NCBI GenBank assembly: GCA_021464245.1
Contig: JADCRB010000029.1
Coordinates: forward strand, 936,712-1,000,711
Direction of reading: 5' to 3'
Origin: Carallia brachiata
Lineage: Eukaryota; Streptophyta; Magnoliopsida; Malpighiales; Rhizophoraceae
DNA: 64,000 bases
The stretch's first letter is position 1; every line of letters starts with the position of its first letter. The notes beneath the pieces were generated by a model. It made no database searches. It was given only the letters and a program-made list of their open reading frames with translations, and was not told the origin of the DNA. Below, one piece after another: positions 11,965-22,699 of this stretch. The position numbers and the translations under genes were made by a program.

Positions 11965-14900
11965 ATGGCTTGGACAGCCATGGCGGGAGGAACCGGAATG
12001 CTTATGCAACATCTCCGCCATCCGTCGCCGCCCGTCGTCGGAATAAGAAACATTATACGACAATCCAATCCCGATTCAAGGCTGTTCCCTCATCCTTCCC
12101 ATCCTTTTGCCCCCTCTAACCTCACCACCGCCGCCTCCACCGTCCCTTGCTGCTCCTCCTCCGCAAGCGGAAGTCAAATTCCAGAGGTGCAGTTCTTGTT
12201 GTTTTGATACTTTTGTGTTTTTTGGTACCAAATATATTTATATTTTTGTCAAACAACTAAATTTATTTATTTTGAGTTCAGAAGTCGATAGTCGGCGATC
12301 TGCTGGACTTCCTCAACGAGTCTTGGACTCAGTTTCATGCAACTGGTACTTGCTTTTCATTCGTTACTTGATTCTAATTGTTACTTAATTACTAATTATC
12401 CAATAAACCTAAGCTATTGAACTCTGCAATGAAATAGTTGGTGAAATTGCTGAAGTTGAGGTGTCTTGATTTAATTGATGGTGCATTTATTTTTGGATAT
12501 TCTTGAACCACCAAACATACGCACTTCAGCTTGATTTTTCTGTTATTTTCTTCTTTTTTTTTTTTTTTTTTAAATCATTGGTAGCGGAAGCGAAAAGGCA
12601 GCTAATTGCAGCTGGTTTTGAGTTGCTGAATGAGATGGATGAATGGGAGCTTAAGCCCGGCGGCCGCTACTTCTTTACTCGAAACATGTCTTGTTTAGTT
12701 GCTTTTGCCATTGGAGAGAAGTTAGTAGTCAATGAAATTCCATATCCTCCAATTATAGTCATTTCTTCTTTTTTTTGGGGGGGGGGGGGTGGGAGGGTGG
12801 AAGGGATTATTGTTCCCCTTCTTACTAATTATATGTGATCCTACAGAATTTGGAGCGAAAAACAACTATATTACTATTGTAGTTCTAAGCATTTATATTA
12901 GCATTGGAGTGGTTGGTACCTTATCCTAATTTTGCAGGTATGTTGCTGGAAACGGTTTCCAAGTAATAGCAGCACACACAGATAGCCCATGCTTGAAGCT
13001 CAAGCCAAAATCTGCATCCTCTAAATCTAGTTATTTAATGGTCAATGTGCAAACATATGGAAGTGGTTTGTGGCACACTTGGTTTGATAGAGACTTGAGC
13101 ATTGCAGGTAGAGTCATAGTAAGAAGCAGTGATGGTGCTTTTCTGCATAGGCTTGTGAAAATTAAAAGGCCTCTACTACGTATACCCACGCTGGCTATCC
13201 ATCTTGATCGGTTTGCTCTTGCTCCCTTGCTGGCTTTGTAGTATTGCTTCTCGTGAATATTAGCCACTTAATATATATTTGATTGTGTATCAAACTAACA
13301 ACTATACTTGTTGGATGTTAATGGCTATCATGTTTGCTGACATCTGGATTTGGTGGCCTTCTTTCGAATATTCATGCTACCTCTCATGGCAGATCTGAAG
13401 CTTTCTTGTCAATAATAACATCTTATGGTGTTTTGTATGTTTTGATTCCACCTATGCCATTTGAAATTCTAAGATGAAGACTTATTGCGATGTTTGTTGT
13501 CTTGTCTACTGGCTCTCCAACCTTTCTTGTTTGTTCGTGCAGCAAGGTGAATACTGATGGATTCAAACCAAATCTGGAGACTCACCTCATTCCATTACTT
13601 GCAACAAAACCTGAGGCTATGTCTTCAGAATTAAAGGAGGAAAAGAGTACCGCTTCCTCATCTAAGCCCGCTCATCATCCACTGCTTATGCAGGTACCTC
13701 TTTTTATTATACTGCTGTCCCTGAGGAACAAATATGATGACTTGTTAAATACATTATTATGGATTGAATCGTGAGCATAATATTGTTTGGTATGCATGCC
13801 TAATATTAAAAGAATTTAATCATTAAAATGACAAATACATGATAAAAGTCCGAGGACAATTTTTATTTTCTTATATCAATACTGGAGGGAAATTTGTTGT
13901 TTTTTTATCCTTTTGTGGTTGCATTGTGAAGTAATTCATCTCCCCTTTCGTCCGGATCCAAGATGCATCACTTTGACACTTGTAGACATTAAACATGCAC
14001 TTTACGTGTTGGATCCATCAGCCCTGACACCCACAACACTGGATTTCCTTTTCATGTGGCTCAACATCACATCCAACAGAGGGTTTCATGTTAAATAGTG
14101 TTCCTTATGTGTGCATAAATGCAGATACATCTTTTTGTCTATGAACATAAACCTTATATTTTGTGCAAACTTCACATGAGAACTTCTAAACATGCACTTA
14201 ATGGTTTCACAAGGTGAGTCCCTTCTCAAATACCTTGGAAAACTCAATGACTACTTGAATTAATTTGTTTTGAGGACACTTGATAACTTGATAAATTTTG
14301 TCGTTAATTGTAATATTGGGAGAAATCTCTCTGCTTCCCAGGCAATTGGTAGGTTTGGAACCCTACTCTTCATTTGAATTTGAAGAAGCCCCAGACCTCG
14401 CTTGTTTTACTTCTCTTTCTGCTATGATTATATCTCTGCCAGTTATATCAGATCCTGCACCTCTTACAAACAGGTCCTTTTTATGAGGGACATTTCTTGG
14501 CTTAAAAACACTAATTTAGTCCTAGTGTAGATGGCTCACGCATTGTGGGTTTTGAGGAAGGTTTAGATGTACACAATCTTATCCTTTATTTCATAAAGAG
14601 GTTCTTTCCACAGTTCAAACCTGTGACCTCTAGGTTGTAATAGAGAAAGTTTAAATGCTATTGACTTGAGGAAGTTCAATTATTTCTTCTTGAGCGAGTT
14701 TGATAAAATCTCATTAAATTTCACAAAGTAATCAGAAACACTATAAGGCAAGGTTTGAAATTATGTAACTCTTCTAGCAATTCCATCCTATCAGAATGTG
14801 GGTTATATTTCGATTGCAAAATGTAGATTGTAGACAACATGGAAGCTTGGCTTCATTCAAGCACTTACTAGAGTGCAATGCTTGTAGCAGAAAACAGTAA

Positions 14901-17900
14901 AATAAATACTTACACATAACCAAGACTCACTACAGAAATGCGATTAGGCAGTTGGAAATAGCTGACAAACTTGCAGCCACCCATTGATGGATACTATCAC
15001 CGTAAAAATCATATCTACCAACTGTTACTACGACTGCTTACAGTATTCTGCAAATTGAGCTCAGAGAAATTGACCTAACGATTTCATGAGTTTCCCAACT
15101 AGCATTTGTTTAAGATGGAGCATGCCTAATCTTGTGGATTGTGTGCTTGTTTAAATTGAGAATTCACTGTAACTGGATTTGATATTTCTTCCAGTATAGA
15201 AGGCTTATGATTAGAGAAATTGGTTCAAATTGTTCTTTGTAACCAAATGGGTGCACCAATAGAATCATGTAAAAGGACAGAAAGAAAAGTAATTTTAAGA
15301 AAACGGGATAAGAGAAGGGAAGATAGAAGCTATAGAACCAAGATAACGCACTTCTATTTTCACTATCAATGACCACCATAACTGAAAATGCATAATCATT
15401 CAAACTTGGGATAAATGATAGTGGAACTGAAGAGAGATCAAATTCCAATTGCTGTATTGTGCCCAATGTCTATTTTTCCAACATTTTCAATTGATTCTTT
15501 GCTAATAAATTATTGCTTTGGTTTCTATGGATTGTGCTTATTAGAGGACGGTTTCTATAGATTGTGCTTATTAGAGGACGATGTCAGGAAACTGTTTGAA
15601 GCTAATTTATTATCTTAATTCAGGTTTTATCTGATGAGCTGAGTTGTGGCAGCGATGACATAGTGAGTGTTGAGTTGAATGTATGTGATACTCAAGATAG
15701 CTGCCTTGGTGGTGGGAACGATGAGTTTATTCTTTCTGGAAGATTAGATAACCTTGCTTCAAGCTATTGTGCACTGAGGGCTCTTATTGATTCATGTGAA
15801 TCATCCAGTGATTTATCAAGTGAACCTGCTATCCGCATGGTTGCTCTATTTGATAACGAAGAGGTAATTTCTTTTTGCAGCACTTGTTCCTTGATGAAAT
15901 TACTGAAATTACTCTTAATTAGAAGAGTAAAGGTAGCATGACTTGAACTCTCATATATTCCTCAATACCATGTCAAGAAACTTTTCAACCCAGAAGCTTA
16001 ATCTATTACGGGAGACCCCGAATATGACTCACATTAATCTGTAACTGCCTTCATGGAACAAATACAGTAAATTACAGTTGAGGACGTACCTTGTTACCAT
16101 GAGCTCATATCTTTTTTTTTGTTTTTTGATATAACTACCTGTGGCAGAAGGCTGCAAATCTTTTTTCTTCGATGAAGTTTTTTAATGTTCATGTCAGGTC
16201 TTTGCCCATTCTATTTCCTCAAGTTTGGTCTCCATTAACACTCTTAGAGATTAAATTTCAACTTCGATTGGGAGTGCTGCCTCCATGCCGTAAACCAGCA
16301 GAAAAGGATTTGATCCGGTTTTCAGGCTAAGTTGATAAACAGCTGTAATGCAGCTGAGTTTTCCTTGGTACTAGAGCCAAAACAGTGTTCCTTTTCATCT
16401 AAATCCATCCTTTCATATAAGCTCCTAAACTTGCTTCCTCTACCTATATATTACAAAAGCAACAGTGGGAGCTTACACACTACAGTGCAACATTCTTGTG
16501 TTAGATCCAGGATTAGTCCATGTATTGTTATCTGATTCTCAGCATGTTGTAAGACACAAATGGTTATTAGTCACATTTCGTTGCAACTCCTGCCACTTCA
16601 TGTTTGTTAAGTCTAACTAGTTCTGTCTAGGTGGGTTCAGGTTCAGTTCAGGGAGCTGGTGCCCCAACCATGTTTGAGGCTATTAGGCGAATAACTGGGT
16701 GCTTGGCTCATGCCAACGTTGGTGAAGGTGCAATTGAGCGTGCGATTCGCAAATCATTTCTAGGTATGATGCAGTGGGTAGCTTTTTAAGAAAGCATGTT
16801 GAATTTTAGTCGAATGTTAATTTTCTTGGGCATAACATGTCTTTCCACATATTTTTATTAGGAGATTGAGAAGCTCAATGAAAACTTGAGCTACTTGTTG
16901 GCTAATTAGCATTGCAGTTTCTCTCTCTATCTGTTCTGAAATCTATTTGCTTAGGGCTTGTTTGAAAACGCTGTCAATTTTTTTGTTGTTGTTTCTTATT
17001 TTTTGTTTTTTTGTTTTTTTGTTTTTACTATTTGCTGAATTTTTGTGTTTATTGCTGTCAATTTTTATTTTTTTTTATAAAAATAAAAAAGTAGATAGAA
17101 AAAGGATAATGAGAGAAATGATAAAAAGAGTATGAATAGAGAGAGAAAAAGGGGAGAGAGAAAGGAAATGAGTAGAGAGAATGGTAGAGAGAGAAAAATG
17201 AGAGAGAAAGAGGGCAGAGAGAGAATGAGTACAGAGAATGGCGGGAAGAGAAAAGAGAGAGGCAGTAGAAAAATAATGAGTAAAGAGTATGGTAGAGAGA
17301 GAAAAATGAGAGAGAGGGTAGAGAGAGAATGAGTAAAGAGAATGACAGTGAGAGAAAAGAGAGAGAGCATAGAGAAAGAATGAGTAAAGAGAATGGTAGA
17401 GAGAGAAATGAGAGTGAGAGGGTAGAGAGAGAATGAGTAGAGAGAGAAAAAAGAAGAGAAGTTAGAGAGAGAATAGTAGAGTGAGAAAAAGGAGAGTGTG
17501 GGTAGAGAGAGAATGGCAGAGTGAGGAAAAGGAGAGAGTGTGGGTAGAGATAGAATGGCAGAGAGAGAAAAGGAGAGAGAGAGGGTAGACAGAGTGTGAG
17601 TAGAGAGAGAATGGTAGAGAAAGAAAAAGGAAAGAGAGAGGGTAGAGAGAGAATGAGTAGAGAGAATAGTTGAGGGAGAAAAAGGAGAGAGAGAAAGTGG
17701 GTAGAGGGAGAATGAGTAGAGAGAATGGTAGGGAGACAAAAAGGAGAGAGAGAGGGTAGAGAGAGAATTAGTAGAGACAATAGTAGAGAGAGAAAAAGGA
17801 GAGAGAGAGAGAGGATAGAGAGAATGGTAGAGATAGAAAAAGGAGAGAAAGAGGGTAGAGAGAGAATGAGTAGAGAGAGAAAGAGTAGAGAGAAAAAATA

Positions 17901-19544
17901 GAGAGGATAGAGAGAGGATGAGTTAAGAGAGATATGGTGAAGAGGTTGGATAGAAAGAAAAAAGTTGTGAGAGAAAGAATAAAAAAGAAAGTGAAACACA
18001 AATTGGAAAAGTATCTTTTAGTGTTTTCCCATTTTTTTTTTTTTCTTTGAAAGATACTTTCAACTTTTTAACTTCTCAACAGAAAAAAAAAAACGATATC
18101 AAATATGTTTTTTTTTTCTTTTTTTTTTTTGTGAAAAATAAACAAAAAACAGAAAATATAATCCATACCAAACGAGCCTTTAGTTTTTCTATTATGTTTT
18201 GGATTTTTCTCTTTGTATAGTGTCCGCAGACATGGCTCATGGAGTTCACCCTAATTATATGGACAAGCATGAAGAACACCATCGGCCAGAGATGAAAAAG
18301 GGACTAGTCATCAAATACAATGCAAACCAGCGCTATGCTACTTGCGGAATCACATCTTTTCTCTTTAAAGAAGTTGGCAAAATCTTTAATCTTCCTACTC
18401 AGGTAATTGCTTGCCAAAGTATGGCCATATGGTACTTGATCTAATCTAATAAATCCTTCAATTTAAATGATGAAAATTTATTTCTCACCTGCACTTAGGT
18501 GTTTTCCAGTGAAACAAAATAGTGTTTTAGTGTTAAAATTGGCCTAGAATGTAATGGCTCTAAAGTAACTGTGGTCATGTTCGTGTTTAGTTAGACATCT
18601 TTCATTGCAGGGATTTCGAGGTTCTGATAAGTTACTATGGCAGCATAATTGGCCTATACTTTCTGTCCATTACATAAAAGGTGCTAGCCATAATTGGCCT
18701 GTACATTTGTCCATTACATAAAAGGTGCATATTTGCATTTGCACCTCGCTTAATTTATTTGAATGGCATCTTATGCTTCTCGATTATTCATCTCTTTTGA
18801 CCACTGAACCTCAAAGCAAGTTATATCATCACTTTCACATGCACCCTCTAATATTATTATATCTTCAACCTTTTAAATTTGCTTTATTTTTGCTTTGTGC
18901 GCCGGTGATGAGTGTGGTTACCTATGTGGTAATTGTTCATATCCAGGAATTTGTGGTTAGGAATGATATGGGATGTGGATCCACCATAGGTCCTATTCTT
19001 GCTTCAGGTGTTGGTATTCGTACTGTCGATTGCGGCATTGCTCAACTTTCCATGCACAGGTATTATTTTAATGACATTTGTGGATTTGTGCATGACATAT
19101 CTGTACTCAAGGAAGCCTAAAGTCCACTAAAGCTTAATAAATTAGGATGCACCAAGGGCTGAATCCTTTGGATTATCTATTACTTGTTCCGATGCTAACG
19201 TATTTCCACCGTCAAATACTTGTTCTGGATTGTAATATCTGTTATTTAATAGCTATCCCAAGCTCAAACACTGTGGATGCTACCAGTTGTATGTTAAATT
19301 TTCAATAAAAGGCTATAAGTTGTACTTCAGACTAATCCTAGGAGGAAAATTAGCCACAGGCCTAAATATTTCTTAACTGCTATTCTTCTGATTCATCCTT
19401 TGACCTGTGATATTTTATCTTGTTTATTTTCAATGCAGCGTGAGAGAAATATGTGCAAAGGATGACATAGACATTGCTTACAAGCATTTCAAGGCTTTCT
19501 ACCAAAAGTTTTCCAGCATTAGCAAGAAGCTTCAAGTCGATTAA
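11965..19544 (+). CDS. DAP: Aspartyl aminopeptidase (M18 metallopeptidase)
   Basis: Removes N-terminal acidic residues from peptides; a two-zinc M18 aminopeptidase. Ten exons: 11965-12186, 12282-12345, 12585-12720, 12938-13210, 13543-13693, 15624-15863, 16631-16763, 18221-18402, 18947-19059, 19439-19544. All are GT-AG, totalling 1620 nt and 539 aa. Metal and catalytic motifs are all present: AAHTDSP (H154, D156), GRLDN (D324), FDNEEVGSGS (E361, E362), SADMAHGVHPN (D410) and QLSMHS (H504), with spacing very close to that of the human enzyme. About 70 extra N-terminal residues, rich in S/P/R, suggest an organelle-targeting extension. 11965 is the first ATG of the frame. Intron 5 (1930 bp) holds a SINE and a 30-bp duplication; intron 7 (1457 bp) is mostly a MITE. 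Downstream lies a ZPR gene, tail to tail. Confidence 0.95.
14530..14700 (-). mobile_element. Au-like SINE remnant in aminopeptidase intron 5
   Basis: Read on the minus strand, the segment has ACCTAGAGGTCACAGGTTTG followed by GAACTGTGGAAAGAACCTCT and then a GGATAAG...GTACA block. This is the order seen in the plant Au SINE family (B-box region, then AACAGCCTCT-like and GGTAAGGCTGCGTACA-like blocks). The 5' A-box half is weak and the ends are diffuse, so it is an old copy. It lies antisense to the host gene. Confidence 0.6.
15520..15579 (+). repeat. 30-bp tandem duplication in aminopeptidase intron 5
   Basis: Two adjacent 30-bp units start at 15520 and 15550 with GGTTTCTATGG and GGTTTCTATAG; they appear to differ at one base. 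They end 45 bp before the acceptor of exon 6 at 15624. Confidence 0.85.
16954..18179 (-). mobile_element. MITE-like element with GA-rich minisatellite core (copy 2)
   Basis: The element is 1226 bp and flanked by TTA at 16951-16953 and TTA at 18180-18182. The left end GGGCTTGTTTGAAAACGCTG matches the reverse complement of the right end of copy 1 (2096-3508). The reverse complement of its right end, AGGCTCGTTTGGTATGG, matches the left end of copy 1, so it is inverted relative to that copy. The core from about 17090 to 17990 is nearly all purine on the plus strand (GAGAGAATGAGTAGAG-like units). It fills intron 7 of the aminopeptidase gene and ends 41 bp before exon 8. Confidence 0.72.
18642..18729 (+). 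repeat. 44-bp tandem duplication in aminopeptidase intron 8
   Basis: Copies at 18642-18685 and 18686-18729 share ATAATTGGCCT...GTCCATTACATAAAAGGTGC with a few differences. No function is evident. Confidence 0.8.
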
Positions 19545-19774
19545 TTTGTAAGGCCAAGCCCATGGAGATTAGTACATGGACTGTGTGAGAGGCAAGGATA
19601 GTCCAGAATATATTCTTTTATTTCATCAATCATTTCTATACGTCATAATATATTTTGCCTTCACAAGGAAGATGTGTACGAGCTTGTACATGAGCACATA
19701 TGAGAGGAGCTCTGTATACACACAAGAATAAAGGAGAGTGGTCCATTGAACTGAGAAAATCCGTCAATCAGGAT

Positions 19775-19987
19775 TTATTTGCCTCCATGGGAACCCGGAG
19801 CTTTGGAGCTAATGTTACTGTCCAGAGTAGAGTTCGGCGCAGAGCTTGCCCCAGAGAGTTTCTGCTGCAGCTCAGACAATAGAGCCTGATTTTCCTGGTT
19901 TAGTCGCTGGGCCTTTTTCCTTAGCATCTCATTTTGCTGGATTATATAACAGTTCTGCAGATATAGTTGTGAATTGATCTTTTCCAT
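19775..19987 (-). CDS. ZPR3: LITTLE ZIPPER protein, ZPR3/ZPR4-like
   Basis: Small leucine-zipper microprotein of 70 aa in a single exon. In the known family, ZPR proteins bind class III HD-ZIP transcription factors (such as REVOLUTA) through the zipper and block their DNA binding, in meristem and leaf polarity control. The sequence begins MEKINSQLYLQNCYIIQQN, then NEMLRKKAQRLNQENQALL, which matches the family pattern of a conserved NCYI block and a heptad zipper (residues about 5-45), followed by a Ser-rich tail. Length agrees with Arabidopsis ZPR3/4 (under 70 aa). The ATG at 19987 directly starts the conserved block. It lies 230 bp from the stop of the convergent aminopeptidase gene. Candidate HD-ZIP III half-sites lie upstream near 20590-20640. 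Choice between ZPR3 and ZPR4 is not possible. Confidence 0.88.
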   Translation of the reverse strand: MEKINSQLYLQNCYIIQQNEMLRKKAQRLNQENQALLSELQQKLSGASSAPNSTLDSNISSKAPGSHGGK

Positions 19988-22699
19988 GCTAAACTGCTGT
20001 TACTTCCTGGTAGTGCAGAAAACAGTCAACCCCTTTCAAAAATTGATTAATCTCCATTGTTATCATTTATGCTTGCGTTTGTGTTCTCAGTGCATGTGTG
20101 TGTGCCCATGCAAGTATGCTGCTATACATGCACCACTTGTTCAAGTACCAGACATGAGAAGAACATAAAATATTATATAAGAAAGAGACAGGTTAGAAAA
20201 ACATACCCAAGTTGTATCTGTTGATTTTTTTTTTGTTGTGGGGGGGGGGGGGGGGGGGGAAGGAATTAAAAATGCAGAGCATTTGAAAGATGGCTTTGGG
20301 ATGAACACTTGAGACCCATATATATAATATAATGTAATAATATATTAAGCACACTAGTTGCTAGGTAACAAAACAAGGGTCGCAGGCAAGGCACCAAATG
20401 GTTCACCAAAAACATCAGAGAGTCATCTGCAAAGCCCTCTTGTCTGCCTTTTTCCTGTAGAACTTGATTGTGTGTTCAACTTTAACCGTTTGTGATGCAG
20501 GGGCCATCACTGCCAAGCTCGAAGGGAAAGCACCTTTTGTATGGAGTTGTTAGAGCAGTACACGTAAAATGGATGAGGTTTAGAGAGGGAATGATCACAG
20601 TGCACGTAAAAAATGGTGGCTTTTGTAGGTGGTAATGATGGAAACACCTCATAATCAATGAGGTATAGTGCTCAGTTGGGGAAATAAGATGATGATGGTG
20701 AAGTGCCCTCACTCGAACAAAAAAGATGGTGCAGAAGTAAACATTTCTTACGCTTCATCAAATTGCCTTTGCAAATATGATGTGGAAAAACAAAGTTCGC
20801 GGAAGCTTTATGCGACTCTCATGGTTTAAGTGGCTTTTTTTTTTTTTCCCTTTAAATTTAGTTACCACCAATAAATTTCCAACCTTTTTTTATCATCATT
20901 ATGAACTCGAATGCTGGCCTCCTTTAAAGTCATACGAATTCACAACTTACCAGCCAAAAATTTTCCTGGCAGAATAAAGCTAAAATTTTAGATTGCACAT
21001 TATGTTAAAAAATTTTGAATGGTCCTATGAAATATCGAAACAAAATTATATTAGCTGGAGTCCTATATTATTACAAATTAAAGCCCATGTTATTAAATTG
21101 AAAAGATATTGAAAAGTTTATCTATATTTGTTGTGTCAACAACCAACTTTGGATTAAAAACAAGCTTCTTAAGTACCGTATACTTAAACAAATATGCTTT
21201 TATTACCATCTCAATTCTCTTTTCTTTTTGGTCATCACCATTACGGTTCTTGGAAACCTTTTTCCCCCTTTGTATTCTTTAAAAGCTTGTTCGTAAAGAC
21301 AAAATTTGTAAAAATTTAATTCAATTTAATTTGATTCCACGAATTTCATCGTTTGGTATCACAATTTTTAATGTACGAAATCTCAATTGAATACACTGAT
21401 GTTATAAAATTAGTAATTCTCGCTCAATAACATGGTGTCAGGTATTATTCAATCTAGCTCATTGTACCCCTTAAAAAAAATAAGAATATACTTGTTATCT
21501 TTACTTACTTCTTTTGTAATGTTGACTCACACAAAATTTTAAACCACATAAAACTATTTTATTATTTTTTATTTCAAATAAACCTCACTTATTGTCGAGT
21601 ATAAAATTAAGAACAGATAATACTCACAAAATTTGTTAGTTAAATTAAAAATCCCCAATCAAAGAATCCAATTCAATTCATTTATTTAAAAATCGGTGCC
21701 AAACAAGAGACTAAAAACTAGAATTTAATACCAAATCAGATAATGGAATTCTATCACAACAATGGAACCAGACACAAATATTCACTGGTTATTGACTGTT
21801 TGAGCTTGTAATCTCATGTCTAAAATTTAAACGATAGCCCCTACGAAGTTTAACAAAAAAATAAAAATCTCCAAAAGACTCAGAATAATGCACCATGCCA
21901 TAAGTTGAAAGGGGTGTTCATATTCACAGAGGACGGCACAAGTATAATTATGCAGTCTGACAATCCCCATCAAACATTTTCGGAAAGCCACAATAGGAAA
22001 CAGGTTATACTCATTATAGGTAGTGATAAAAAAAATACTTAGACAGTCTGGTATATACTGTTACCTATTCGATTAATGTATTTCTTGGTAAACCACAGTG
22101 AGTGGCTAGCATCTTAAAGTGCACTGCATAACCAAGCCAGTTCACGCCAAACATGGAAAATGTCAACTCCAAGTTCCATCAACCACTCCATTTTGGCACA
22201 ATTGGCTCTCATGGCGACTGGGAGACATGCTGCAGGAAGAAGAAATGCAGATTTAAACAATTTGTCAATTGAGAAAACGAGAAAACATAGTTGAACGGCA
22301 AAAGTGATCGGGTTAAATGAACAAAAAGTGGACGGATGAAAATTGGTTTACCTTCATTTAGACTGAGTAAATGCATCCCAGCCCTGACCAATCTTTCCAG
22401 TTTCAATCTTCGTCATCATCAGTGACAATCCAGAGCTCAGTTACCCGCATTACTGATCTTCGAGGACCTGAAGCCTCTTCACCCTTTATCACATGTGAAA
22501 GAAGCTCCAAAAGAAACTGAGATTGGTGGAATGTATCATTGTAAAAAAATTCTTGACATACTTTCCCACTACAATGTCCAGTCCAACCTCAGTTCTTTGT
22601 GCCTGCACCCCTGCTGGTCGAGATAAAATGTAGAGTCGTTCCATCAGCCCATCAATTCCAAGTTTCCAGATGGCAGGGTGCAGGCATAGCCCAAGCCCC
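19988..22699. other. Intergenic: ZPR upstream region and R3H 3' flank
   Basis: No further gene is supported. The proximal part should hold the ZPR promoter and leader (minus strand). A run of 20 G lies at 20240-20259. The distal part (about 22200-22699) should hold the 3' untranslated region of the minus-strand R3H gene. The interval 20980-21900 is AT-rich with no recognisable element ends. Confidence 0.45.
20240..20259 (+). repeat. Poly-G run (G20)
   Basis: Twenty consecutive G on the plus strand follow a T-rich tract, about 250 bp upstream of the ZPR start codon (C20 on the ZPR sense strand). Runs like this are prone to length error in sequencing. Confidence 0.9.

Noticed and set aside
17058..18001. 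313-codon and 224-codon minus-strand open frames
   Set aside because: Same reason: they are translations of the GA/TC repeat in the MITE inside an intron, antisense to the host gene.
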